The position numbers were made by a program, and so were the translations under genes. Of a stretch of 64,000 nucleotides of DNA, positions 25,278 to 33,894 are shown one piece after another (positions within the stretch are counted from its first letter, which is position 1; each line of letters opens with the position of its first letter). The notes under the pieces are model-generated. The model worked only from the letters and a program-made list of their open reading frames with translations. It was not told the DNA's origin and did not search any database. This stretch comes from Micromonospora sp. PLK6-60 (GTDB lineage Bacteria; Actinomycetota; Actinomycetes; Mycobacteriales; Micromonosporaceae), in the NCBI RefSeq assembly GCF_019890675.1, contig NZ_JAIOAA010000010.1, positions 140,975 to 204,974 on the forward strand, written 5' to 3'.

Positions 25278-26575
25278 GCCGCTACAAGGACCTGCAGAAG
25301 AACCTCTTCGGCGGCACCACGTCGAACGCCCGGCAGTTCGGGATGATCTTCACGCTGGTGGCGATCGTCGTCCTGTTCCAGATCCTGACGGACGGGTTGA
25401 CGCTGCGGTCGGACAACCTGATCGCGCTGTTCCAGCAGAACTCGTACATCCTGATCCTGGCCATCGGCATGCTGATGGTGATCGTCGCCGGGCACATCGA
25501 CCTGTCGGTCGGTTCGGTGGCGGCCTTCACCGGCATCCTGGTGGCCAAGGCGATGTTCGAGTGGTCACTGCCCTGGCCGCTGGCCATCCTCTTCGGGCTG
25601 GCGATCGGCGCGGCGATCGGCGCCTGGCAGGGCTTCTGGGTCGCCTACATCGGCGTCCCGGCGTTCATCGTGACGCTGGCCGGCATGCTGCTGTTCCGGG
25701 GCGGCAACCAGTTCATCGGCAACGCGAACACCATCCCCGTGCCGGAGGGCTTCCGGGTGATCGGCTCCGGGTTCCTGCCCGAGGTCGGGCCGAACACCGG
25801 CTACAACAACCTGACCCTGCTGCTCGGCCTGGCCGCCTGCGTGGCCGTGGTGTGGCGCGAGTTCCAGGCGCGGAAGACCCGCCACGCGATGGACGCCGAT
25901 CCGGCCCCGATGTGGATCTCGGTGCTCCGGATGGCGGTCATGGTCGGCGTGATCGTCTTCGTCACGCTGCGCTTCGCCAGCGGCCGGGTCGGCACCAGCT
26001 TCCCGGTCTCCGGCATCATCCTGGTCGCGCTGATGCTGGCGTACTCCTTCTACACCCGCAACACGGCCGGCGGCCGGCACATCTACGCGGTCGGCGGCAA
26101 CTCGCGGGCGGCGGAGCTGTCCGGCGTGAAGCTCAAGCGGGTCAACTTCTTCGTCATGATGAACATGTCGACCCTGGCCGCGCTGGCCGGCATGATCTTC
26201 GTGGCCCGCTCGGCGGCCTCCGGGCCGCAGGACGGCAACGGCTGGGAGCTGGACGCGATCGCCGCGGTCTTCATCGGCGGCGCGGCGGTCTCCGGCGGCA
26301 TCGGGACCATCAGCGGTTCCATCGTCGGCGGTCTGGTCATGGCCGTGCTCAACAACGGCCTCCAGCTGCTCGGCGTCGGCACCGACCGCGTCCAGATCAT
26401 CAAGGGACTGGTCCTGCTGCTGGCCGTCGCCCTCGACGTCTACAACAAGAGCCAGGGTCGCTTCTCCATCATCGGCAGCCTCACCCGCAACTTCCGCCGA
26501 GACCCACCCGGCTCGTCCCCGTCCCCGGCAGCGTCGACGGCGGACCGTGAGCCCGCCACGACGGCGCCCAGCTGA
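25274..26575 (+). CDS. mmsB: Multiple-monosaccharide ABC transporter permease (MmsB/GguB type)
   Basis: A 433-residue BPD_transp_2 family permease with about 10-12 membrane segments. It has the family motif GHIDLSVGSVAAFTG, then GVPAFIVTLAGMLLFRG, HIYAVGGNSRAAELSGV and GGAAVSGGIGTISGSIVGG. The longer central region between helices matches the GguB type rather than RbsC. The start overlaps the ATPase stop. The C-terminus has a Pro/Ser/Thr-rich tail of about 25 residues. Confidence 0.93.
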   Translation: MSRYKDLQKNLFGGTTSNARQFGMIFTLVAIVVLFQILTDGLTLRSDNLIALFQQNSYILILAIGMLMVIVAGHIDLSVGSVAAFTGILVAKAMFEWSLPWPLAILFGLAIGAAIGAWQGFWVAYIGVPAFIVTLAGMLLFRGGNQFIGNANTIPVPEGFRVIGSGFLPEVGPNTGYNNLTLLLGLAACVAVVWREFQARKTRHAMDADPAPMWISVLRMAVMVGVIVFVTLRFASGRVGTSFPVSGIILVALMLAYSFYTRNTAGGRHIYAVGGNSRAAELSGVKLKRVNFFVMMNMSTLAALAGMIFVARSAASGPQDGNGWELDAIAAVFIGGAAVSGGIGTISGSIVGGLVMAVLNNGLQLLGVGTDRVQIIKGLVLLLAVALDVYNKSQGRFSIIGSLTRNFRRDPPGSSPSPAASTADREPATTAPS

Positions 26576-26628
26576 GGGGCACCGCCTCACCATCCCGTTC
26601 CACCTCTGCAGAAGGGCCTCACATCCTC

Positions 26629-27732
26629 ATGCGTAACTTCCTCGCCAAGACGGTGGCCGTCGGTGCCATCGCCGCGCTGGCGCTGACCGGCTGTGGTTCC
26701 GGCCGGGACGGCGACTCGGGCAGCGGCTCGGGCGACTCGGCCAAGGGCTTCCCGGCCGACTCCCTGATCGGTGTCGCCCTGCCCGCCAAGACCTCGGAGA
26801 ACTGGGTCCTGGCCGGTGACCTGTTCACCAACGGCCTGAAGGAGGCCGGCTTCAAGAGCGACGTGCAGTACGCCGGCGCGTCGACCACGGTCGCCGACCA
26901 GCAGGCGCAGATCACCGCCATGGTCACCAAGGGCGCCAAGGTCATCGTCATCGGCGCGACCGACGCCGCGCAGCTCTCCACCCAGGTCGCCGCGGCGCAC
27001 CAGGCGGGCGCGAAGGTCATCGCCTACGACCGCCTGATCACCAACACGCCGGACCTGGACTACTACGTCGCCTTCGACAACTTCAAGGTCGGCCAGCTCC
27101 AGGCCCAGGCCCTGCTGGAGGGCATGAAGGCCAAGAAGCCGAACGGCCCGTACAACATCGAGCTCTTCTCCGGCTCGCCGGACGACAACAACGCCGGGGT
27201 GTTCTTCAACGGCGCGATGGACGTGCTCAAGCCGGAGATCGACAAGGGCAACGTGGTCGTCGCCTCGAAGCAGACCGAAGTCAAGCAGACCGCCATCCAG
27301 GGTTGGAAGGCCGAGGGTGCGCAGGCCCGCATGGACCAGCTGCTGACCTCGACGTACGGCAACAAGGAGCTGGACGGCGTCCTGTCCCCGAACGACACCC
27401 TCGCCCGGGCGATCATCACCTCGATCAAGGGCGCCGGCAAGCCGGTCCCGGTCGTCACCGGCCAGGACTCCGAGGTCGAGTCGGTCAAGTCGATCATGGC
27501 TGGCGAGCAGTACATGACGATCAACAAGGACACCCGCAACCTGGTCAAGGAGACCATCGCCATGGTCCAGGCGCTGCAGAAGGGTGAGACTCCGCAGGTG
27601 AACGACAAGGAGTCGTACAACAACGGCAGCAAGGTCGTCGAGACCTACCTGCTCCCGCCGGTCGCCGTCACCAAGGCCAACGCGGCCGAGGCGTACGCCA
27701 ACGACCCGAAGCTCGCGCCGCTCACCAAGTGA
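26629..27732 (+). CDS. Sugar-binding lipoprotein (ChvE/multiple-monosaccharide type)
   Basis: A 367-residue substrate-binding lipoprotein: signal MRNFLAKTVAVGAIAALA with lipobox LTGC, then a Gly/Ser-rich linker and a periplasmic-binding fold of the peripla_BP_4 family. Residues VALPAKTSENWVL, VIAYDRLITN, NIELFSGSPDDNNAG and VVTGQDSEVESVKSI match ChvE-like sugar-binding proteins. It follows the permease by 53 bp and is followed by a strong terminator. The likely ligands are aldoses such as galactose, xylose or arabinose, not determined here. Confidence 0.9.
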   Translation: MRNFLAKTVAVGAIAALALTGCGSGRDGDSGSGSGDSAKGFPADSLIGVALPAKTSENWVLAGDLFTNGLKEAGFKSDVQYAGASTTVADQQAQITAMVTKGAKVIVIGATDAAQLSTQVAAAHQAGAKVIAYDRLITNTPDLDYYVAFDNFKVGQLQAQALLEGMKAKKPNGPYNIELFSGSPDDNNAGVFFNGAMDVLKPEIDKGNVVVASKQTEVKQTAIQGWKAEGAQARMDQLLTSTYGNKELDGVLSPNDTLARAIITSIKGAGKPVPVVTGQDSEVESVKSIMAGEQYMTINKDTRNLVKETIAMVQALQKGETPQVNDKESYNNGSKVVETYLLPPVAVTKANAAEAYANDPKLAPLTK

Positions 27733-27746
27733 GCTGACGGCGGGTC

Positions 27747-27795
27747 GACGACGCGAAGGGTCCCGGGGGGTGTCACTCCGGGACCCTTCGTCGTC
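27747..27795 (+). terminator. Stem-loop between the sugar-binding gene and its ROK gene
   Basis: GACGACGCGAAGGGTCCCGG pairs with CCGGGACCCTTCGTCGTC across a short loop. It would end or attenuate the transporter transcript before the ROK gene, which may therefore be expressed at a lower level by read-through. Confidence 0.75.
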
Positions 27796-27839
27796 ACGGT
27801 GTCCGGTTCGACGAACGACCCGTAAGGAGGCCGACGCCG

Positions 27840-29084
27840 GTGGATCCCGAACACCCTGGGCTTCCCCGTCCCCGCCGCGCCTCGGAGCGGCTGCTCCCGT
27901 CGGCGGGTAACAGCCAGGAGGAGATCCGCCGGCAGAACCTCGGCGCCGTGCTGCGCCACGTCCACCTGCACGGCCCGACCTCCCGCGCCGAGCTGACCAG
28001 CCGGCTCGGGCTCAACCGCAGCACCATCGGCGCGCTCGCCGCCGACCTCGCCGCCATCGGCCTGGTCACCGAGGAGGTGCCGACCGGTGCCCGCCGCGCC
28101 GGCCGCCCCTCGCTGGTGGTCCGCCCCCGTTCCGAGCGGGTGTACGCGTACGCGCTGAGCATCGAGACCGACCGCCTCCGGGCGGCCCGGATCGGCCTCG
28201 GCGGCCGCATCCTGGACCTGCGCGAGGCGAGCCGCCCGCAGGCCACCCCGGCCGTCGAGGCCGTACGCCCGCTGGCCGGACTGGTCCGCGACATGGAGCG
28301 GCGGATCACCGCCGGCGGGCGGTGCGTGGGCGGCGCGGTCGCGGTCACCGACGCCGTCCGCGACGCCGACGGCACGGTCCGGCCCGGCGGCGCCGACGAC
28401 CGGCTCGGCGCGGCCCTCGCCGCCGAGTTCGCCGTCTGCCAGGACTTCGTCACCGGGGACCTGGCCGACATCGCCGCCGTCGCCGAACACGTCCGGGGCG
28501 TGGCCACGGACAGCAGCCACCTCGTCTACCTGCACGGCGACGTCGGGGTCAGCGCCGGCCTCATCGTCGACGGCCGGTTGGTCGTCGGCCATCGCGGGCA
28601 CAGCGGCAAGGTCGGCCACATGGTGGTCCGGCCGGACGGCCTGCCGTGCGGGTGCGGCTCGCGCGGCTGCTGGGAGACCGAGGTCGGCGAGGCGGCGCTG
28701 CTGCGGCACGCCGGCCGGACGGCCGACCGGCGGGACGCGGTACGCGAGATCCTGGCCGCGGCGGCCGACGACGAGCCGGTGGCCCGGGCCGCGGTCGACC
28801 GGGTCGCCGAGTGGCTCGGCTTCGGCGTGGCGAACCTGGTGAACGTCGTCGACCCGGATGTCGTCGTGTTCGGCGGGTCGCTGCGCGCCGTCTACATCCT
28901 CGGCGCGGACGCGGTCCGCCGCCGGCTCGGCGAGATGGCCCGGCCCGGGGTACGCGAGCACGTCCGGTTGCGGGCGGCGGCGCTGGACCGGGACGCCCCG
29001 CTGATCGGCGCGGCCGAACTCGCCTTCGAGCGGCTGCTGGCCGACCCGTTGGGCTCCCGGCCCGCCGGTTGGCGGGATGCCTGA
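27840..29084 (+). CDS. ROK-family transcriptional repressor
   Basis: A 414-residue NagC/XylR-type ROK regulator. The N-terminal winged helix includes QEEIRRQNLGAVLRHVHLHG and SRLGLNRSTIGALAADLA; the ROK domain has YLHGDVGVSAGLIVDG, the Zn-binding GHMVVRPDG..CGCGSRGCWE cluster and LGFGVANLVNVVDPDVVVFGG. GTG 27840 is preceded by AAGGAGG. It is strongly similar to the ROK protein at 29170-30351. It probably represses the upstream transporter operon until sugar binds. Confidence 0.9.
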   Translation: MDPEHPGLPRPRRASERLLPSAGNSQEEIRRQNLGAVLRHVHLHGPTSRAELTSRLGLNRSTIGALAADLAAIGLVTEEVPTGARRAGRPSLVVRPRSERVYAYALSIETDRLRAARIGLGGRILDLREASRPQATPAVEAVRPLAGLVRDMERRITAGGRCVGGAVAVTDAVRDADGTVRPGGADDRLGAALAAEFAVCQDFVTGDLADIAAVAEHVRGVATDSSHLVYLHGDVGVSAGLIVDGRLVVGHRGHSGKVGHMVVRPDGLPCGCGSRGCWETEVGEAALLRHAGRTADRRDAVREILAAAADDEPVARAAVDRVAEWLGFGVANLVNVVDPDVVVFGGSLRAVYILGADAVRRRLGEMARPGVREHVRLRAAALDRDAPLIGAAELAFERLLADPLGSRPAGWRDA

Positions 29085-29086
29085 AG

Positions 29087-29142
29087 TGAAAGGAGGGGGC
29101 CCTTATTAACAGACGTCTGTTAATAAGGGCCCCCTCCTTTCA
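29087..29142. repeat. Perfect 56-bp palindrome between convergent ROK genes
   Basis: A perfect inverted repeat centred on AGAC|GTCT, with AAAGGAGGGGGCCC outer arms and an AT-rich core TTATTAACAGAC. It starts 2 bp after one ROK stop and ends 27 bp before the other, so it can terminate transcription from both sides. A near-identical copy lies at 52551-52608, also between convergent genes, and a diverged copy lies inside a coding sequence at 36648-36704. Confidence 0.9.
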
Positions 29143-29169
29143 TCTCACGGACCGGCGGGTGACGTGCGG

Positions 29170-30351
29170 TCAGCCGGCGTCGAGCGGGTCGGCCAGCAGC
29201 CGGTCGAAGGCCAGCTCGGCCGCGCCGATCAGCGGAGCGTCCTCGCCCAGCTTCGGGGTGCGCAGCCGGACGTGCTCCAGGCAGGCGGGCAGGGCGTTGG
29301 CGTGCAGCCGGCTGCGGACCTGGGCCGCCGCGGCGAGGTAGAGGTCGCGCATGGTGCCACCGAAGATGACCATCTCCGGGTTGAAGATGTTTACCAGGTT
29401 CGCCACGCCGAAGCCGAGCCAGTCGCCGGCCTGGCGGACGGCGGTGGTGGCGCGGGCGTCGCCCCGGTCGGCGGCGTCGAAGACGGCGAGCAGCGCGTCC
29501 CGCCCCCGGGCCTCGGAACGCCCGGCGGCGCGGAGCAGCCCGTGCTCGCCGATCTCGGTCTCCCAGCAGCCCCGGCGGCCGCAGTCGCAGGGCGCACCGG
29601 CGCGGACCACCACCATGTGGCCGACCTCGCCGCTGTACCCGCCGTGGCCGGTCAGCCGCCGGCCGCCGGCGATGATGCCGGCCCCGACGCCCACGTCGCC
29701 GTAGAGATAGATGACGTTGTCGCAGCCGGCCGCGACGCCCCGGGCGTGCTCGGCGAAGGCCGCCACGTCGGCCACGTTGCCCACCGTGACCGATACGGCC
29801 AGGCCCAGCTCGTCGGCGAGCGCGGTGCCCAGCGGCTCGTCCACCCAGCCGGTGGTCGGGCCGAGCCGGACCAGGCCGTCGGCCTTGCGGACCATGCCGC
29901 AGACCGCCACCCCGGCGCCGATGCAGAGCGCGTCCGGCGGAGCGTACTGGTGCATCTCCTTGAGCGCCGCGGCCAGCAGCGGTGCGGTCTCCGCCGCGTC
30001 CAGGCCACGCGGCCGGTCCAGGTCCCGGCGGTCGAGCACCTCACCGCCGAGACCGACCCGCGCGGCCCGCAGCCGGTCCACCTCGATCGAGTACGCGTAC
30101 GCGTAGACCCGCTCCGACGCGGGCCGGACGACCAGCGACGGGCGCCCGGCCCGGCCGGTCTCCCTCGGCGTCCCCTCGCTGACCAGACCGGCGCCGGCCA
30201 GGTCGGCGGTCAGCGCGCCGATGGTGCTGCGGTTGAGGCCGAGCGCGGTGGTGAGTTCCGCCCGCGTGGTGGCCCCGTGCACGTGGACGTACCGCAGCAG
30301 GGCGCCCAGGTTCTGCCGACGGATCTCCTCCTGGCTCGGTCCTGCGCGCAT
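29170..30351 (-). CDS. ROK-family transcriptional repressor
   Basis: A 393-residue ROK regulator, paralogous to the one at 27840-29084: winged helix QEEIRRQNLGALLRYVHVHG, GLNRSTIGALTADLAG, then YLYGDVGVGAGIIAGG, the Zn cluster CDCGRRGCWE and LGFGVANLVNIFNPEMVIFGG. ATG 30351 matches the paralogue's N-terminal register. It is the last gene of the second sugar operon, 40 bp after the permease stop. Shared ancestry plus shared operator sequence suggests overlapping DNA targets for the two repressors. Confidence 0.9.
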   Translation of the reverse strand: MRAGPSQEEIRRQNLGALLRYVHVHGATTRAELTTALGLNRSTIGALTADLAGAGLVSEGTPRETGRAGRPSLVVRPASERVYAYAYSIEVDRLRAARVGLGGEVLDRRDLDRPRGLDAAETAPLLAAALKEMHQYAPPDALCIGAGVAVCGMVRKADGLVRLGPTTGWVDEPLGTALADELGLAVSVTVGNVADVAAFAEHARGVAAGCDNVIYLYGDVGVGAGIIAGGRRLTGHGGYSGEVGHMVVVRAGAPCDCGRRGCWETEIGEHGLLRAAGRSEARGRDALLAVFDAADRGDARATTAVRQAGDWLGFGVANLVNIFNPEMVIFGGTMRDLYLAAAAQVRSRLHANALPACLEHVRLRTPKLGEDAPLIGAAELAFDRLLADPLDAG

Positions 30352-30391
30352 CGCTACTGGTACTCCGTGTTCCGTGGACGGCGTTCGCCGG

Positions 30392-31651
30392 TCAACGGGT
30401 GCCGGTCGCGGCGGCCCGCCGTCGCGAGATCGCGTCGACGCTCGCGGCGAGCAGCAGCACCACACCGGTGACGACGAACTTGCGACCCGAGCTGTAACCC
30501 ATCAGACCCATGCCATTGTCGATCACGGCCACCACGGCGCCACCGAGCACCGCGTCCAGGACGCGGCCCTTGCCGCCGAAGAGGCTGGTGCCACCGATGA
30601 CCGCCGCGCCGACGGCGTAGAGCAGTACGTTACTGCCACCGGTGTTCGGATCCACCGAGTTGGCCCGGCTAGCGGCCACGATGCCGCCGATGGCGGCCAT
30701 GCCGGAGCAGATCACGAAGACCGAGATGCGGATCCGGTCGACGTTGATGCCGGCCCGGCGGGCCGCCTCGGTGTTGCCGCCGACGGCGTAGACGTGCCGG
30801 CCGTAGCTGGTCCGCTGCAGCACGAAGGTCCAGAAGACCAGCAGCACCGCGATGATCGGCACCACGATCGGCACGCCCTTGAGTGACGAGATCAGCACGT
30901 TGCGGCTGCGCTCCAGGTTGAGGATGTAGACGGCCAGCCCGAGGATGAGCGCCAGCCCGCCGATCCGGGCCAGCACCACGGCGAAGGGGTCGGTGAGCAG
31001 CCCGCGGGCGGAACGCTTGCGGTGCCGGAGCAGTTGCACGGCCGCGTAGCCGGCGACGGCGACGGCGGCGAGCGCCCAGCCGATCGCCGGTGACAGGTTG
31101 CGGTTGGCGATGGCCACCAGGGTGTCGTCGCGGATCGAGATGTTCGCGCCCTCGTCCATCAGCATCAGCACGATGCCCTGGAATGCGAGGAAGCCGGCGA
31201 GCGTGACGACGAAGGACGGGATGCCGATCTTCGCGACCAGCACGCCGAGCAGGGCGCCGATCGCGACACCGGTGGCGATGGCGGCGAGCACCGCCACGTA
31301 CCAGGGGTAGCCGCGCACGGTGGCGACGTTGGCCAGGATGGCCGCGCAGACGCCGCTGGCGAAACCGGCGGAGAGGTCGATCTCGCCGAGCAGCAGGACG
31401 AAGACCAGGCCCATCGCGATCAGGGCCACCGCCGCGCCCTGGGTGAAGAGGTTGGCGAAGTTGCCGGCGGTGAGGAACGTCGGCTGCTGGATCGCGAAGA
31501 ACGCGCAGAGCACGACGAGCCCGAGCACCGCCGGCAGCGCGCCGATGTCGCCGCCGCGTACCCGGCTGAGGTAGGTGCGGACGTGGCTGCCGACCGTCGG
31601 CTGCGGCGCGACCGCGGCCGGGCCGTCCTTCTTGACGAGTGTGGTGGTCAT
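30392..31651 (-). CDS. Sugar ABC transporter permease (XylH/RbsC family)
   Basis: A 419-residue BPD_transp_2 permease with about 10-12 hydrophobic segments; motifs GEIDLSAGFASGVCAAI, IGIPSFVVTLAGFLAFQG, RHVYAVGGNTEAARRAGI and GGTSLFGGKGRVLDAVLGG. The ATG overlaps the ATPase stop by ATGA. It is the membrane channel for the xylF-like binding protein upstream. The order resembles xylose importers, though the ATPase here is half-size. Confidence 0.92.
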   Translation of the reverse strand: MTTTLVKKDGPAAVAPQPTVGSHVRTYLSRVRGGDIGALPAVLGLVVLCAFFAIQQPTFLTAGNFANLFTQGAAVALIAMGLVFVLLLGEIDLSAGFASGVCAAILANVATVRGYPWYVAVLAAIATGVAIGALLGVLVAKIGIPSFVVTLAGFLAFQGIVLMLMDEGANISIRDDTLVAIANRNLSPAIGWALAAVAVAGYAAVQLLRHRKRSARGLLTDPFAVVLARIGGLALILGLAVYILNLERSRNVLISSLKGVPIVVPIIAVLLVFWTFVLQRTSYGRHVYAVGGNTEAARRAGINVDRIRISVFVICSGMAAIGGIVAASRANSVDPNTGGSNVLLYAVGAAVIGGTSLFGGKGRVLDAVLGGAVVAVIDNGMGLMGYSSGRKFVVTGVVLLLAASVDAISRRRAAATGTR

Positions 31652-32466
31652 CGGACGGCTCCTGGGATTGTGTCGGCGGGCGCGGCGCCGGTGCCGTTGC
31701 CACCCGGTTCGGCGGGGAGGCCGAGGTTGCCCGAGCGGCCGGCGGTGATCAGCTCGACCACCTGCGAGTGGTTGATGTCGGCGGTCTTCACCTGGGCCAC
31801 CATCTGGCCGAGGTAGAGCGCCGCGATCCGGTCGGAGACGGCGAAGACGTCGTTCATGTTGTGCGAGATCAGCACCACCGCGAGACCGTTGTCGGCCAGC
31901 CGGCGGACCAGTTCGAGCACCTGGGCGGTCTGCGCGACGCCGAGGGCGGCGGTCGGCTCGTCCAGGATGACCAGCTTGCTGTTCCAGAGCACCGCCTTGG
32001 CGATGGCCACCGTCTGGCGCTGGCCGCCGGAGAGGCTGGCCACGTGCTGGCGCAGCGACTTGACCGTACGGATGCTCAGCCCGGCCAACGTCTCGGCGGC
32101 CATCTGCTCCATGGTCGGCTCGTCGAGCACGATGCCGCTGCGCTTCTCCCGGCCGAGGAACATGTTCTGCACGATGTCGAGGTTGTCGCAGAGCGCGAGG
32201 TCCTGGTAGACGACCTCGATGCCCAGGGCGGCGGCGTCCCGGGGGCTGTTGATGCTGACCGGGCGGCCGTCGAAGAGGAACTCGCCGGCGTCGGTGGGAT
32301 AGATGCCGCTGATGCACTTGACCAGGGTCGACTTGCCGGCGCCGTTGTCGCCGACCAGCGCGGTCACCTCGCCGGCGTGCGCGGAGAGGGCGACGTCACG
32401 CAGGACCTGGACGGGACCGAAGCTCTTGTCGATCCCGCGCAGTTCCAGCAGGGGGGTTGCGGACAC
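31648..32466 (-). CDS. Sugar ABC transporter ATP-binding protein, single-domain
   Basis: A 272-residue protein with one complete ABC domain: Walker A GDNGAGKST, VVYQDLALCDNLDIVQNMFLG, signature LSGGQRQTV and Walker B LVILDEPTAALGVAQ. XylG and RbsA normally have two ABC domains; this is the FrcA-like half-size form, which must dimerise. GTG 32466 has AAGGAG about 6 nt upstream. The last ~25 residues are a Gly/Ala/Pro tail. It lies between the binding protein and permease genes. Confidence 0.92.
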   Translation of the reverse strand: MSATPLLELRGIDKSFGPVQVLRDVALSAHAGEVTALVGDNGAGKSTLVKCISGIYPTDAGEFLFDGRPVSINSPRDAAALGIEVVYQDLALCDNLDIVQNMFLGREKRSGIVLDEPTMEQMAAETLAGLSIRTVKSLRQHVASLSGGQRQTVAIAKAVLWNSKLVILDEPTAALGVAQTAQVLELVRRLADNGLAVVLISHNMNDVFAVSDRIAALYLGQMVAQVKTADINHSQVVELITAGRSGNLGLPAEPGGNGTGAAPADTIPGAVR

Positions 32467-32585
32467 GGGGGTCTCCTTCGGGCGGAGGGAAGATCTCGGG
32501 TCCCGTCCGGCGCGGGCGTCGCCCGGCACGGGGTGATCCGTGCCGGGCGACGCCACCTCACCAGCGGTACGAGGTTCGGCGAGGG

Positions 32586-33689
32586 TCAGCTGATGCCGGC
32601 GTCGGCGCAGAGCTTCGCATACGCCTCGGTGCACAGCTCTTCCTTGGTGACGTAGCCGTCGTCGATGACGTCCTTGACGTTGTCCTTGTAGATGGCCTTC
32701 GGCTCCAGGAGCACGGCCGGGACGTCGCGGTTGCCCTCCGGGTCCTTCACCGTCTGGCCGGTGTCCTTCTTCTCGCCCTTGGCGACGGCGATGGCCAGCT
32801 CGGCGGCGGCGTCGGCTTCCTTCTTGACCGCCTTGTAGACGGTCATGCACTGGTCGCCGGCGAGGATGTGCTGCAGGCCCTGCACGGTGGCGTCCTGACC
32901 GGTCACCGGGACCTTGCCGTTGAGCTTGTTCTTCTTCAGCACCGAGATGGCGGAGTTGCCGAGCGTGTCGTTCGCGGCGAGCACCCCGTCGATCTTGCCG
33001 CGGGCCTTGGTGAGCTGCTGCTCGAAGATCGTGGTCGCCTGGCCGCCGTCCCACTTCGGCACGGAGTCGTCCGCGACCTGGGTGTATTCCTTCGAGTCGA
33101 ACTTCGGCTTGAGCACCGAGTCGTACCCGTTCTTGAACAGGGTCGCGTTGTTGTCGGTCGGTGCGCCGTTGAGGTAGGCGATCGCCGGGTTCTTGACCCC
33201 CTTGTCGGTCAGGCACTTGCTCAGGCCCTCGCCCTGGAGCCTGCCGACCGCCTCGTTGTCGAAGCTGACGTAGTACTGGGCCGAGCCGCCCAGGGTCAGC
33301 CGGTCGTAGTCGATGGTGGCCACACCCTGCGACTTGGCCCGGTCCAGCACGGCCTTGCCGGTGCCGGAGTCCAGGTTGACGATCATCAGCGCGGTCACGC
33401 CGCCGGTGATCATCTGGTCGGCGATGGTCTGGAAGGCGTTCTTGTCGTTCTCCGCGTTCTGGATGTCGGACTCCACGCCGGCGGCGTCGAAGGCCGCCTT
33501 CAGGAACTTGCGGTCCGCGTTCTCCCAGCGGGCGGAGGACTGGCTGTCCGGGAGGATCACGCCGATCTTCGGCTTCTTGTCGTTGCCGCCGCCGGCCGGT
33601 TCGTTGCCGCCGGAGTCGTCGCCGCAGGCGGCCATGCTGCCGGTGGCCAGCAGGCCCACGGCGGCGAAGGTGAGGAAGCCCTTGCGCAT
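32586..33689 (-). CDS. Sugar-binding lipoprotein (XylF-like)
   Basis: A 367-residue lipoprotein: signal MRKGFLTFAAVGLLATGS with the modified Cys in MAACGDD, then a peripla_BP_4 fold. IGVILPDSQSSARWENADR, IVNLDSGTGKAVLDRAKSQG, TIDYDRLTLGG and GVLAANDTLGNSAI resemble D-xylose-binding proteins of actinobacteria. ATG 33689 has AAAGGA about 9 nt upstream. It is the first gene of the four-gene second operon and follows a promoter with operators on both sides of its -35 region. Confidence 0.9.
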   Translation of the reverse strand: MRKGFLTFAAVGLLATGSMAACGDDSGGNEPAGGGNDKKPKIGVILPDSQSSARWENADRKFLKAAFDAAGVESDIQNAENDKNAFQTIADQMITGGVTALMIVNLDSGTGKAVLDRAKSQGVATIDYDRLTLGGSAQYYVSFDNEAVGRLQGEGLSKCLTDKGVKNPAIAYLNGAPTDNNATLFKNGYDSVLKPKFDSKEYTQVADDSVPKWDGGQATTIFEQQLTKARGKIDGVLAANDTLGNSAISVLKKNKLNGKVPVTGQDATVQGLQHILAGDQCMTVYKAVKKEADAAAELAIAVAKGEKKDTGQTVKDPEGNRDVPAVLLEPKAIYKDNVKDVIDDGYVTKEELCTEAYAKLCADAGIS

Positions 33690-33729
33690 CTGCACGGGTC
33701 CTTTCGGGGGTGGGGGATAGCGGTTATTT

Positions 33730-33771
33730 GTTGTGCCCGGCAACGTATTTCCGGCCACACCATGCGCGCAA
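33730..33771 (-). promoter_or_regulatory. Promoter and overlapping operator of the second sugar operon
   Basis: On the minus strand, TTGCGC (33771-33766), an 18-bp spacer and TACGTT (33747-33742). The operator GTTGCCGGGCACAAC (33744-33730) starts inside the -10 box exactly as in the first operon. The flanking matches (TAC before, AAATAAC/AAAAAAC after) extend the similarity beyond the palindrome. Confidence 0.7.
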
Positions 33772-33792
33772 GAGCGATGTGGATGGAAGTTT

Positions 33793-33807
33793 GTTGGCGG
33801 CGGTAAC
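33793..33807. promoter_or_regulatory. Second ROK-type operator upstream of the second sugar operon
   Basis: On the minus strand GTTACCGCCGCCAAC, followed by AAAC, matches the first-operon site GTTGCCGACGGCAAC at 12 of 15 positions. It lies 63 bp, about six helical turns, from the -10-proximal site, so repressors at the two could face each other and loop DNA. Confidence 0.5.
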
Positions 33808-33846
33808 AATTCAGCAACGCGATTGTCGCCCCGCCGTCACCCCGGG

Positions 33847-33860
33847 TGGAAGCGCTCCCG
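33847..33860. promoter_or_regulatory. LacI-family-like palindrome (CebR/MalR type)
   Basis: TGGAAGCGCTCCCG differs at two positions from the TGGGAGCGCTCCCA operator known for actinobacterial LacI-family sugar repressors. It lies 76 bp upstream of the second operon's -35 box; a weaker GGAGCGCTC follows at 33870. No lacI-type gene is in the window. Confidence 0.4.
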
Positions 33861-33894
33861 CCCGGCGCCGGAGCGCTCGCCCACGCGGGGTGGC

